Assembly: GCA_018266845.1 (NCBI GenBank)
Contig: JAFDZO010000004.1
Span: 62,001-126,000, forward strand
Direction: 5' to 3'
Length of the DNA: 64,000 bases
Source of the DNA: Bacteroidota bacterium
GTDB lineage: Bacteria > Bacteroidota > Ignavibacteria > Tepidaquicellales > Tepidaquicellaceae
Made by a program: the position numbers and the translations under genes. Shown here piece by piece: positions 41,319-50,366 of this stretch (positions are counted from its first letter, which is position 1; the number at the start of each line of letters is the position of its first letter). The notes beneath the pieces were generated by a model. That model was given only the letters and a program-made list of their open reading frames with translations, was not told where the DNA came from and did not search any database.

Positions 41319-42255
41319 CATAAAAGAAATAGAAGCCTGTCTGGGAAGCAAGTTTATATTGGAAGGAAATACCGATATTCAAAATTTTGCGAAGGTTTCG
41401 GCAGTTTCGGAAGCTGATGAAAACGCATTAGTATGGATAAGCCCCAGAAAAAAAAATGCAGATGAGGTAATATCTTCAACTAAAGCAAGAATTATAATAT
41501 GTCCCTTAAATATAGAGCCGCGAGAAAAACTTTTAAAAGAAAAACTATTTTTAAAAGTTGAGAATCCTAAATTAGTTATCATAAGGGTTCTGGAAAAATT
41601 ATATGCTCCAAAAATAAAGTTTGAAGTTCACCCTTCATCGGTGATTCATAGTGAAGCACAGATTCATAAGAACGTTTATATAGGACCTTTTACATACGTT
41701 GGCAAAGCGGTCATTGAAGAAGGGACAATTATTCACGGACACTGCCATGTTTTTGATAATGTTAAAATCGGAAAAAATGTTTCTATAAATGCAGGCAGTA
41801 TAATTGGTTCAGAAGGGTTTGGATATGAAGTGAACGAAAACAATGAATATGAAAAATTTACTCATATAGGAGGGGTCGAAATTCACGACAATGTTGATAT
41901 TGGCGCAAATACCTGCGTGGTAAGAGGCGCTCTTGCAAACACAATCATAGGAGAAGGAACAAAAATTGATAACCTTGTGCATATCGGGCACAATGCAATC
42001 ATAGGTAAACATTGTATCATAACCGCAAATAATATGGTAGGGGGAAGCGTGCGAATAGAAGACCATAGCTGGCTGGGACCTTCCTCTTCAACTTTGAATC
42101 AGCTGACGCTTTCAAAAAATTCATATGCCGGGCTTGCATCCGTAATTACAAAGAATCTTCCTTCAAACGAAATATGGGTGGGCAATCCGGCAAGACCAAT
42201 TGGCGATATGAAAAAGCTTCAGAATAAAATCCGGGAGCTGCTTTCAGATGAGTAA
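41311..42255 (+). CDS. LpxD-like hexapeptide acyltransferase
   Basis: The 314-aa protein has an N-terminal LpxD-type domain (FAKVSAVSEADENALVWISPRK, about 25-46) and hexapeptide repeats from about 108 on (HPSSVIHSEAQIHKNVYIGP). The LpxD catalytic block is GSEGFGYE and HIGGVEIHDNVDIGANTCV, with an active-site His equivalent at HIGHNA. It is slightly shorter than E. coli LpxD (341). Because it is inside the O-antigen cluster, it may acylate a polysaccharide sugar nucleotide instead of the lipid A precursor. Confidence 0.85.
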   Translation: MYSIKEIEACLGSKFILEGNTDIQNFAKVSAVSEADENALVWISPRKKNADEVISSTKARIIICPLNIEPREKLLKEKLFLKVENPKLVIIRVLEKLYAPKIKFEVHPSSVIHSEAQIHKNVYIGPFTYVGKAVIEEGTIIHGHCHVFDNVKIGKNVSINAGSIIGSEGFGYEVNENNEYEKFTHIGGVEIHDNVDIGANTCVVRGALANTIIGEGTKIDNLVHIGHNAIIGKHCIITANNMVGGSVRIEDHSWLGPSSSTLNQLTLSKNSYAGLASVITKNLPSNEIWVGNPARPIGDMKKLQNKIRELLSDE

Positions 42256-42261
42256 TGGTTT

Positions 42262-43395
42262 ATGAGTAAAAAAATTTTAATACTTTGTCCTTTTTTTGAA
42301 AATCATGTGGGATATCAGGAAGTTCAATTTGCAGACGCTTTGGCATCAATGGGGCACACGGTGAAGGTGCTGACTTCCGACAGAAGTAACTTAGATTTAA
42401 CCAAAAGATATGAAGACTATTCAGGAAAGTATGAAGTTAAAAGAATAAAGAAATCTTTGCGGATTAAAAACACTTTTTATCCAAAGGAAGATTTAACCGG
42501 GTTTTTTTTAAATTTCTCTCCGCAAATAGTTTTCTCCCTGCTGCCCGGCTCGGGGCTTCCGTTTTTTCTGCTTAAATATGTAAACCAAAATTCTAAGGTA
42601 ATTTCTGTTTTTAGCGATACGACAATTGATAACAGAGTTGCTAACGCAAAAGGGACAAAAGGAAATAAAACTATTTTCAATTTATTAAAGAAAAAATGGT
42701 ATAAGGATGTTTTTAAAAAATCGGATTTGATAATGGCTAATACGAATGAAACTGCTGATATTTTAAAAAGCATTTCTCTGCCTGATGTTGCAGCAAAGTT
42801 ACGGGTTTATGGTTTGGGTTTCGATAGCTCTAAATATTTTTTTTCGCAGCAGCTTAGAGATGAATTCAGAAAGAAGCTTGGCTTATCCGAGAAGCAAAAA
42901 TTATTAGCTACAGTAAGCCGTATTTACAAAGGTAAGCCGTTTGAGTTTTGGGTTGAGCAGGTGAAAAATTTTCTTAGCAAAAACAAAAATTTTATTTACC
43001 TTCTTGCAGGGTTTGACGATACTTCTTACTCTAAGGAAACAGAGGCAAATCTCAAAAAATTGAATCTTCCTAATTTGATTTTGCACCGGTTTGTTTCGCC
43101 GGAAGAGGCGAACTTAATTTTTAACGCTGCCGATTATTCTCTATGGTTTGCTCCGTCAATTTCAATTCAGCAGTCTATGGCATCGGGGTGTTTCCCTATA
43201 ATTCCCTTTGATTCAACTCTTGACCACCTCTTGGAAAACAAAGTAACAGGATTTTATTATAATACATTTGATGATTTAAAAAATATTTTGCACACGCTTG
43301 ACAGTCATTCGTATAACAGGGAAGCAGCCGCCGGTATAAACAGCAAGTACTCATATCAAAATATTTTGAGTAAAGTAATAGAAGAGGTGAGCTGA
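42262..43395 (+). CDS. GT4 family glycosyltransferase with altered EX7E motif
   Basis: The 377-aa protein has a GT-B fold with HVGYQEVQFADALASMGHTVKVL at the N-terminus (quoted in part) and a GT4 nucleotide-sugar half (about 195-377). The usual GT4 motif with two Glu seven residues apart is changed: WFAPSISIQQSMASGCFPII shows Gln where the second Glu would stand. Activity may be altered or it may belong to a divergent group. Starts 6 nt after the LpxD-like gene. Confidence 0.8.
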   Translation: MSKKILILCPFFENHVGYQEVQFADALASMGHTVKVLTSDRSNLDLTKRYEDYSGKYEVKRIKKSLRIKNTFYPKEDLTGFFLNFSPQIVFSLLPGSGLPFFLLKYVNQNSKVISVFSDTTIDNRVANAKGTKGNKTIFNLLKKKWYKDVFKKSDLIMANTNETADILKSISLPDVAAKLRVYGLGFDSSKYFFSQQLRDEFRKKLGLSEKQKLLATVSRIYKGKPFEFWVEQVKNFLSKNKNFIYLLAGFDDTSYSKETEANLKKLNLPNLILHRFVSPEEANLIFNAADYSLWFAPSISIQQSMASGCFPIIPFDSTLDHLLENKVTGFYYNTFDDLKNILHTLDSHSYNREAAAGINSKYSYQNILSKVIEEVS

Positions 43396-43399
43396 TTGT

Positions 43400-44560
43400 T
43401 TGAAAGGTTTGATTCAAAAAAGGTTAAACTCTCTTGAGCAGCGCTTCTGTGAAACGAATTTATTTTCCTATGACCCTTACGATGGACTAAATACTCCTTT
43501 AAGCGGAATTTTTTTCCGTAATAAATTTCTTGAGAGAATATGGCAGCAGTCTATCCGTCTTGCTCCTGTAAATATTCGTCCGGTAATCGGCATAAAAAGA
43601 AAAATTCATACTAAAGAAGTATCAGATTTACTTACTGCATCTTCGATACTATGCAGAAAATTTAATGAGGAAAAACACTACGCAAGCGCCGGAAAACATT
43701 TTTTATTGTTAAAAGAGTTAGCGATAAAAAAAAACAAAGGTTTTGCGTGGGGACTGCGGTTCAAATTTACAACACGTTTTGTTCAGGCAGATGAAGTTAC
43801 CCCAAATTTGTTTAACACGGTTAATGCTTTAAACTCACTTTTGGATTTCTATTTGTTAAGCAAAGAAAAAAGTAATGATGAAGTCTGCGGAGAAGTGGAA
43901 TTTTTAATTCAACGAGGCTTAAATTATATTTTTTATGACTTAGGATTTTCGGAAAATAATAACGAAGTAACATGGAATTACTGGGAAAATTTAGAGGCAA
44001 AAATTTTTAATGTTAATGCGCTTATGGTAGGCTTGCTTTCAAGGTGTCAAAATATTTTTAATTCAAATGGATACGATGTCTTAATAAATAAAACAATAAA
44101 TTTCCTCAAAAATAGTCAAAATGAAAATGGCTCATGGTATTATTCAAATGACGGAAAGGGTAATTTCATTGACGGATTTCATTCAGGGTATATTTTGGAA
44201 GCGCTATCGGTTGCTTCATTAAACGGATTTGTTTTTGAAAAAAAATTCTTTGAAAAAGGAGCTATGTTCTTTTTGAAAAATTTTTTCACAGAAGATTATC
44301 TTCCGAAATATTTTCATGATAAGCTGTATCCGCTTGACGGGCAGAATTTTGCGCAAGCAGTGCAGACTCTTTTTTATCTGAATAAGCTTAACTATGTGGA
44401 AAAAGATTTTTTGCATAAAGTTTTTGAAAACGCCGATAAAATGTTATGGAATAATAAAGGGTACTACAATTATATGAAGTCAAAATACTTTTTTTATAAG
44501 ATGCCGATGGATAGGTGGGTAAATGCGCCCATGTATCTAGCGCTTTCCTACATTGCTTAA
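43400..44560 (+). CDS. alpha/alpha-toroid protein (prenyltransferase/squalene-cyclase repeat type)
   Basis: The 386-aa protein contains QNENGSWYYSNDGKGNFIDG (residues about 238-257), close to the QW repeats of squalene/hopene cyclases and alpha/alpha-toroid enzymes, and further helical repeats. There is no catalytic DxDD. Proteins of this shape occur in many surface-polysaccharide loci without a known role. The proposed start is TTG at 43400; it ends one base before the methyltransferase ATG. Confidence 0.6.
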   Translation: MKGLIQKRLNSLEQRFCETNLFSYDPYDGLNTPLSGIFFRNKFLERIWQQSIRLAPVNIRPVIGIKRKIHTKEVSDLLTASSILCRKFNEEKHYASAGKHFLLLKELAIKKNKGFAWGLRFKFTTRFVQADEVTPNLFNTVNALNSLLDFYLLSKEKSNDEVCGEVEFLIQRGLNYIFYDLGFSENNNEVTWNYWENLEAKIFNVNALMVGLLSRCQNIFNSNGYDVLINKTINFLKNSQNENGSWYYSNDGKGNFIDGFHSGYILEALSVASLNGFVFEKKFFEKGAMFFLKNFFTEDYLPKYFHDKLYPLDGQNFAQAVQTLFYLNKLNYVEKDFLHKVFENADKMLWNNKGYYNYMKSKYFFYKMPMDRWVNAPMYLALSYIA

Positions 44561-45313
44561 ATGGAAACCCAGGCTCTCATACCGCAAAATTCTTCATCAC
44601 GAAGAGCGATAAATTTTTTGAAGAATGTTAGATTGATTAATATTCTTACGAAAAAAATTAATGCCTGCCGAAAAGTTGAAATAAATTTTATCGCTAAAAA
44701 TGCCGGGTTCAAAAATACCGATGTTGTTCTTGATATAGGAAGCGGCGACGGCTATTGGACGAATTACTTCGGTAAGATGTGTTTTAAAATGTTCGGAATT
44801 GAGCCTTACGAGGAACACTATCAAATAGCAAAGAAGAATTATTCCAATGAATGCAGTTTTTATCTAAGCAGCGCAGAGAGCTTGAATTTTTTGCCCGAAT
44901 CTTTTGATAAAGTGATAAGTGTCTGCGTGTTTGAACATTTGTATAACGATAGGACGGCATTTAAAGAAATTTATAAAGTGCTAAAGCCCGGCGGGAAGCT
45001 TCTTGCTACGGCAGATAGCTTAAGTTCAAAACACATTTCTGAATCGCACAGAAAGAAACATATCAAAGAGTGCTATTGCGCGCAGCTTTATACGGTTGAG
45101 GAGTTATCCAACAAATTATCAGAGGCAGGTTTCCGAAATATAAATGCCCATTATATCATTGGTTCAAAACTCGGCATTTTTTATGAAATGCTGTCTGAAA
45201 AAATCGGAGCAGTATCGTATTTTCTTTTGTTATCACTCTACCCTGTAATTTTGTTCATGGAAAGAGAATTTAAAACTTCTGGATATAAAATATTTGTGGA
45301 AGCGGAGAAATAG
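44561..45313 (+). CDS. class I SAM-dependent methyltransferase
   Basis: The 250-aa protein has the Rossmann SAM-binding motif VVLDIGSGDGYW (about residues 57-68), the acidic loop FGIEPYEEHY and the motif IV region FDKVISVCVFEHLYND, then KVLKPGGKLLATADS. A C-terminal hydrophobic stretch (AVSYFLLLSLYPVILF) may associate with the membrane. It probably methylates a sugar or lipid-linked intermediate. Confidence 0.85.
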   Translation: METQALIPQNSSSRRAINFLKNVRLINILTKKINACRKVEINFIAKNAGFKNTDVVLDIGSGDGYWTNYFGKMCFKMFGIEPYEEHYQIAKKNYSNECSFYLSSAESLNFLPESFDKVISVCVFEHLYNDRTAFKEIYKVLKPGGKLLATADSLSSKHISESHRKKHIKECYCAQLYTVEELSNKLSEAGFRNINAHYIIGSKLGIFYEMLSEKIGAVSYFLLLSLYPVILFMEREFKTSGYKIFVEAEK

Positions 45314-45316
45314 TTC

Positions 45317-45829
45317 GTGAAATTTCTATTTAGGTTTTTATATTATTCATTCGGGAAACATCTTCCTAACTCTAATTTTCCATTGGGAAATTTATTTTCA
45401 GGAGTGAGGTATTTGTTTGCAAAACTTTTTTTGAAAAGGCTTGAAAATAATGTTACTCTTGAATCAGGAATTTTTTTCGGAGATGGAAGGGATATTGAAA
45501 TAGGCGCTAACTCCCAAATAAATGAAGAATGCTGGATAAGAAACTGCAAAATCGGAAAAGATGTTATGATAGCGCCGTATGTGATGATTTTAAACTACGG
45601 TCATAAATTCGATGATGTAAATATACCGATGATGAAGCAGGGAGTGCAGAACTACCCTCAAACCATTATTGAAGATAATGTATGGATTGGCGCGCGGGTA
45701 ATTATTCTACCTGGAGTGAAAATAGGGACGGGTTCAATCATTGGCGCAGGCTCTGTTGTTACTAAAAATGTTGATGCTTTTTCAATAGCAGCCGGAAACC
45801 CTGCAAAATTAATTAGGTTAAGAAAATAA
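45317..45829 (+). CDS. LbetaH acetyltransferase (maltose/WbbJ-like)
   Basis: The 170-aa protein has hexapeptide repeats (IFFGDGRDIEIGANSQINEE, later VWIGARVIILPGVKIGTGSI in part) and the typical end GAGSVVTKNVDAFSIAAGNPAKLIR. The conserved NYGHKFDD provides the catalytic His. Acetyl-CoA dependent O- or N-acetylation of a sugar is inferred. GTG start at 45317, 3 nt after the preceding stop. Its last base is the first of asnB (TAATG). Confidence 0.88.
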   Translation: MKFLFRFLYYSFGKHLPNSNFPLGNLFSGVRYLFAKLFLKRLENNVTLESGIFFGDGRDIEIGANSQINEECWIRNCKIGKDVMIAPYVMILNYGHKFDDVNIPMMKQGVQNYPQTIIEDNVWIGARVIILPGVKIGTGSIIGAGSVVTKNVDAFSIAAGNPAKLIRLRK

Positions 45830-47712
45830 TGTGTGGAATCGCGGGAGTAATTGATAGTTCCGGTAAGTTGAATGTGAATTTATTAGAAAAAATGTCAGAA
45901 GTAATTAAACATCGCGGACCGGATGACAAAGGAATTTATTTCGACAAGGAAAATGGTATGGGGCTGGTTCATAGAAGACTCAGCATAATTGACTTAACTT
46001 CCGGGCATCAGCCTATGGAAAGTGAGAGCGGGAATTCTTTGATAGTTTTTAACGGAGAAATTTATAACTATAGAGAATTGCGCGAAGGACTTGCAAAATC
46101 AGGAGCGCGTTTTAAAACAAATTCAGATACTGAAGTCATCTTAAGTGCTTATGAAATGTATGATACGGAAAGTTTTGATATGCTGAACGGGATTTTTGCA
46201 TTTGCTATTTATGATAAAAGAAAAAGAAAGTTAATAATTGCGCGGGATTGTTTTGGCGTTAAGCCGCTTTATTATTCTTTTACCTCCGGTGGGATTACAT
46301 TCGGTTCTGAAATTAAAGCGATTCTTTGCAATGAAGATTACAAGGCTGAATTAGATTATACTGCATTCAATAGTTTTTTAACATACAGATATAATCCTTC
46401 TCCTCAAACGCTTTTTAAAAATATCTTTAAGATAAAACCGGGTGAAATTCTTGAGTATAACTTGAACGGTAAATATTCATTCAAAAAGATAAATAACAGC
46501 AATCTTTCCATTAACTACAATATAAAAGAAGAAGAAGCTATTGAAGAATATTCTTTTTTATTGAAAAAGGCAGTTGAAAGGCAGATGATAAGCGATGTTC
46601 CGGTAGGATTGTTTCTGAGCGGCGGAATTGATTCTGCTGTGATAGGTTATTTTATGCAGGGTAAATCGAAAACGAAAATTAGTTCTTTCGCAATCGGTTT
46701 CTCAGGTAAGGGAAATTATAACGAACTTAAAGATGCAGAAGAATCATCGCGTTTTATTAACTCAATACATCATGGAACAGAATTATCGAAGGAAGAATAC
46801 TTAGACTTTTTTGGTAAATCATTTTATCATCTCGAAGAGCCGGCTGCTGAAACTACAATACCTGCTTTATATTACCTTTCGAAACTCGCTTCAAAAAAAG
46901 TAAAAGTTGTTTTGGCAGGGCAGGGAGCGGATGAGCCTCTTGCCGGATATAAAAGATACTATGGAGAAAGCAAGATAAGTAAATACAGACCGCTTCTAAA
47001 TCTGATTCCGGTTAACCTTCTTTCAAGTGTTCTTCCAAGAAATGAGAGAATTAAACGCGCATCCTATGCGCTAAATTTTTCTGACGAACTTCAGAGATTT
47101 CTTGCTATCTATACAATTTTTACTCCGCAGCAAAAAGAAAAATTGTTAAATGAGGATGCTTATGGTAAAATCAAAAACGAAGATATTGATTTACTGAAGC
47201 CATGGTATTCGATGACGAAAAATTTAGATGACTCACTTTCTAAAATATTATTTATTGATACAAGAATGAAGCTTGCTGATGATTTGCTTATGTTCGGTGA
47301 TAAAATGACCATGGCAAACTCTCTTGAAATGCGTGTTCCGTATCTTGATAAGGAACTTGTAGGTTTTCTTGAAACGATGCCTTCAAATTTTAAGCTCAGA
47401 GGAAATAAGCATAAATACATTCACAAAAAAGCTGCAGGGAAATGGCTCCCCAAAGAGATAATTGGCAGAAAGAAAAGGGGATTTGAGACTCCGATGGATG
47501 AATGGCTTCAGGACAGTTTTGCAGATGATGCGAAGAAAATTCTAAACGATAGAAATTCTGCTGGCAATAATTTTTTTAATTTGGATTTTTTAAATAAAAT
47601 GATTGATAACCATAAATCGGGCAAGGAAAATAATCTTCGCCGGATTTTTGCCATACTTTCATTTGAAATGTGGTATAAAACTTTTTTTGAAAACTATACT
47701 TCGGCTTCATGA
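45829..47712 (+). CDS. asnB: glutamine-hydrolysing asparagine synthetase family amidotransferase
   Basis: The 627-aa protein starts MCGIAGVID, with Cys2 as the glutaminase nucleophile, followed by RGPDDKG, LVHRRLSIIDL and GEIYNYREL. The synthase domain has FLSGGIDSAV (about residues 261-270) and a C-terminal RVPYLDKELVGFLETMP and KRGFETPMDEWL. In O-antigen loci such as Pseudomonas wbpS, family members amidate uronic acids. Its stop overlaps the start of an AlgD-type dehydrogenase (ATGA), which supports that role here. Confidence 0.92.
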   Translation: MCGIAGVIDSSGKLNVNLLEKMSEVIKHRGPDDKGIYFDKENGMGLVHRRLSIIDLTSGHQPMESESGNSLIVFNGEIYNYRELREGLAKSGARFKTNSDTEVILSAYEMYDTESFDMLNGIFAFAIYDKRKRKLIIARDCFGVKPLYYSFTSGGITFGSEIKAILCNEDYKAELDYTAFNSFLTYRYNPSPQTLFKNIFKIKPGEILEYNLNGKYSFKKINNSNLSINYNIKEEEAIEEYSFLLKKAVERQMISDVPVGLFLSGGIDSAVIGYFMQGKSKTKISSFAIGFSGKGNYNELKDAEESSRFINSIHHGTELSKEEYLDFFGKSFYHLEEPAAETTIPALYYLSKLASKKVKVVLAGQGADEPLAGYKRYYGESKISKYRPLLNLIPVNLLSSVLPRNERIKRASYALNFSDELQRFLAIYTIFTPQQKEKLLNEDAYGKIKNEDIDLLKPWYSMTKNLDDSLSKILFIDTRMKLADDLLMFGDKMTMANSLEMRVPYLDKELVGFLETMPSNFKLRGNKHKYIHKKAAGKWLPKEIIGRKKRGFETPMDEWLQDSFADDAKKILNDRNSAGNNFFNLDFLNKMIDNHKSGKENNLRRIFAILSFEMWYKTFFENYTSAS

Positions 47713-49016
47713 CAATTTCTGTGTTTGGAATCGGTTATGTAGGGTGTGTGAGCTTGGGCTGCCTTGCTGCTGACGGCTATGATGTAATTGGTGTTGATAC
47801 AAACTCCGCGAAGATAGATTTAATTAATTCAGGGATACCTACAGTTCTTGAAAAAGGAATTGATGAAAAAATTAATTATGGAGTGAGTGAAAAGAAAATC
47901 ATCGCAACGGATGATTTTAAGTATGCAGTTAGAAACTCTGAAATATCCGTTATCTGCGTAGGCACACCATTGGATAGGGACGGCGCATTGAATTTATCAC
48001 ATGTATTTACGGTTGCAAAACAAATCGGCGCTGCTTTAAAAAGCAAAAAGGAATTTCACATCGTCTCGGTCAGATCGTCTGTACCCCCGGGCACAATTTC
48101 TCAGATTGGAAATATTATCGCCGCCGAATCGAAAAGAATTTCAGGAAAGGATTTTTCCGTGCTTGCTAACCCGGAATTTTTGCGGGAAGGGAATGCAGTA
48201 AATGACTACTATAATCCTCCTTATACATTAATTGGCGGAAATGATAAAATGGCAATGAGCAAGCTTGCAGAAATCTACAGCAGTGTGAATGGCGAGGTAA
48301 TTTTTAGCGATATAAAAAATGCGGAGCTTATAAAATTTGTGAATAATTCTTTTCATGCGCTGAAAGTAAGCTTTACAAATGAAGCGGCAAATATCTGCTC
48401 AAAACTGGGCATAGATGCAAACGAATTTATGGAGCTTTTTGTTAAAGACACAAAACTGAATATCTCTTCAGAGTATATGAAGCCGGGCTTTGCATACGGC
48501 GGTTCGTGCCTTCCGAAAGATTTGAGCGCGTTAAAGAATATTGCCTCCAGTAACAAAGTAACCGCTCCTATTATAGATAGTATTTCGATTTCAAATGAAT
48601 CTATTATAAATAAAGCTTTTGAGCTAATCATTAATACCGGAAAAAAAGATATTGGATTTATCGGGATAACTTTTAAAGACGGGACAGATGACGTGCGTAA
48701 TAGTCCTTATGTAAGCTTAGCAAAGAAACTGCTTGATAAAAGATATAGTGTTAAAATTTTCGACAGCAGAATTAACCTCGAAAATCTGACGGGCGCAAAT
48801 AAGGAGTATTTATTTAAAGAACTGCCGGTAATTTCGGATTATCTTTTACATTCGTACAGGGAGTTATTAAGTGAATCGGAAGTGATAATAGTAAACAGCT
48901 ATGAATTAGTGAAAAAATCCGAGTTGATGAAAATAAAAAACAAAATTATTGTTGATTTAATCTTCGCGGACGAAAGCCTGAAATCAAAGGAAAACTATAT
49001 TGGCCTCTACGCCTAA
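47709..49016 (+). CDS. GDP-mannose 6-dehydrogenase type nucleotide-sugar dehydrogenase (AlgD-like)
   Basis: The 435-aa protein has a Rossmann start VFGIGYVGCVSLGCLAADGYDVIGVD (residues 5-30, quoted partly), GTPLDRDG, NPEFLREGNAV and the catalytic GGSCLPKD with Cys267. The phrase KDTKLNISSEYMKPGFAYGG is close to the equivalent AlgD block, which separates it from UDP-glucose enzymes (GGSCFPKD). It would oxidise GDP-mannose to GDP-mannuronate. Coupled to asnB upstream. Confidence 0.88.
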   Translation: MTISVFGIGYVGCVSLGCLAADGYDVIGVDTNSAKIDLINSGIPTVLEKGIDEKINYGVSEKKIIATDDFKYAVRNSEISVICVGTPLDRDGALNLSHVFTVAKQIGAALKSKKEFHIVSVRSSVPPGTISQIGNIIAAESKRISGKDFSVLANPEFLREGNAVNDYYNPPYTLIGGNDKMAMSKLAEIYSSVNGEVIFSDIKNAELIKFVNNSFHALKVSFTNEAANICSKLGIDANEFMELFVKDTKLNISSEYMKPGFAYGGSCLPKDLSALKNIASSNKVTAPIIDSISISNESIINKAFELIINTGKKDIGFIGITFKDGTDDVRNSPYVSLAKKLLDKRYSVKIFDSRINLENLTGANKEYLFKELPVISDYLLHSYRELLSESEVIIVNSYELVKKSELMKIKNKIIVDLIFADESLKSKENYIGLYA

Positions 49017-50226
49017 GCACATACTATTTGTTGTGGAAAACTGCTCCGTACCGGATGACCAGCGTGTATGGAAGGAAGCGAAAGCTGTTAAAGAAATGGG
49101 CTTTGACGTAAGTGTAATTTCTCCTAAGAACAGTGATAGCGATAAAGAAAATTTTGCTCGTCTTGAGGGCATAGATATTTACAGGTATAAGCAAATTGTG
49201 ATTGGAAGAGGATTTATCTCTTACATAATTGAATATCTAAACTATCTTATAAGAACTTTTTTTTTAGTTTTTACTTTAAATATAAAAAAAAAAATTCATG
49301 TTTTTCATTCGGCAAACCCTCCCGATTTATTCTTTCTGATTTTTGTTTTTTACAAACCGTTCGGAGCTAAGTATATTTTTGATGTTCATGATTTGTTTGT
49401 CAACACTTTTGAATCAAAATATTCCGAAAAAAAATCTGCAGTAAAGAAGATATTCATTGCGGTTTTGAATTTAGTTGAAAAATTAAATTTAAAAATGACA
49501 GATTATATCGTAACGACTAATCAATCATATAAAGAATATCTTATTGAGAAATATGGAATCAATGAAAGTAATTTTTTTATTGTTAGAAATGCGCCGGAAC
49601 TTGACGGCAGGTTAGATGTACAAAAAGACGAAAGTTTAAAAAACGGCAGAAAGTATCTGTTGGTTTTTTTCGGGATGATGGGGGAAGATGACGGAGTTGA
49701 TGTAATTTTGAAAGCTTGTCATTACTTAGTTCACGAGAAAAAGTTTACTGATTTTTACTGTTGTTTAATTGGTTCGGATAATATAGAAAGAAGTCCTTAT
49801 ATAAAAGAGCTAAAGGCAATTCATAAAAATCTTGCTTTAGAAGAATATGTAAAGTTTACCGGATATTTGTCATGGGAGAAAATACATTCCTATCTCAATA
49901 CTGCCGATGTCGGGCTTTCGCCGGATTTATTTACAGTGCAGAATAATATTTCCACTATGATAAAGATTATGGAGTATATGTCGCATGGTCTTCCCATACT
50001 TTCTTTTTCGTTAAAAGAAAATCAATATTCTGCGGGAGATGCAGCGGTTTATTGCGAGAGCTTTGATTATAAAGATTTTGCCGGTAAAATTATTTATATG
50101 TGCGGCAATCCTGAACTGCTCAGTCAAAAGAAACAGATAGGTCTTGAGCGGTACAAAAATACTTTTAATTGGAGTAATTCAAAAAAAAGCCTTACAAACC
50201 TCTATTCCCGTTTTTTAAATGTATAA
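49000..50226 (+). CDS. GT4 family glycosyltransferase
   Basis: The 408-aa GT-B enzyme has VVENCSVPDDQRVWKEAKAV near the start and KYIFDVHDLFVNTF in the first half. The GT4 nucleotide-sugar site is STMIKIMEYMSHGLPILSF with Glu in KIMEY. The proposed TTG start at 49000 overlaps the dehydrogenase gene by 17 bp. A 140-bp gap follows, the largest in the cluster, so this may end the first sub-operon. Confidence 0.88.
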   Translation: MASTPKHILFVVENCSVPDDQRVWKEAKAVKEMGFDVSVISPKNSDSDKENFARLEGIDIYRYKQIVIGRGFISYIIEYLNYLIRTFFLVFTLNIKKKIHVFHSANPPDLFFLIFVFYKPFGAKYIFDVHDLFVNTFESKYSEKKSAVKKIFIAVLNLVEKLNLKMTDYIVTTNQSYKEYLIEKYGINESNFFIVRNAPELDGRLDVQKDESLKNGRKYLLVFFGMMGEDDGVDVILKACHYLVHEKKFTDFYCCLIGSDNIERSPYIKELKAIHKNLALEEYVKFTGYLSWEKIHSYLNTADVGLSPDLFTVQNNISTMIKIMEYMSHGLPILSFSLKENQYSAGDAAVYCESFDYKDFAGKIIYMCGNPELLSQKKQIGLERYKNTFNWSNSKKSLTNLYSRFLNV

Positions 50227-50366
50227 ATTTTGAGGTTATATTAATATCTTGATTATAAATTAAACTAATCTAAAATTAGGTTAAGAAACTGTATTTGTAT
50301 CAATCACTAAAATTTAATATATAGAACAAAAATATAGCATTCCCCTTTAAGTTATATTTGGCATAA
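50227..50366. other. 140-bp gap within the polysaccharide cluster
   Basis: No terminator is evident. TATATTTG at 50353-50360 fits the TAnnTTTG core but stands only 6 nt before the GTG start at 50367, which would give an almost leaderless mRNA. The -33 element is not seen. It may mark an internal promoter that divides the cluster. Confidence 0.35.
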
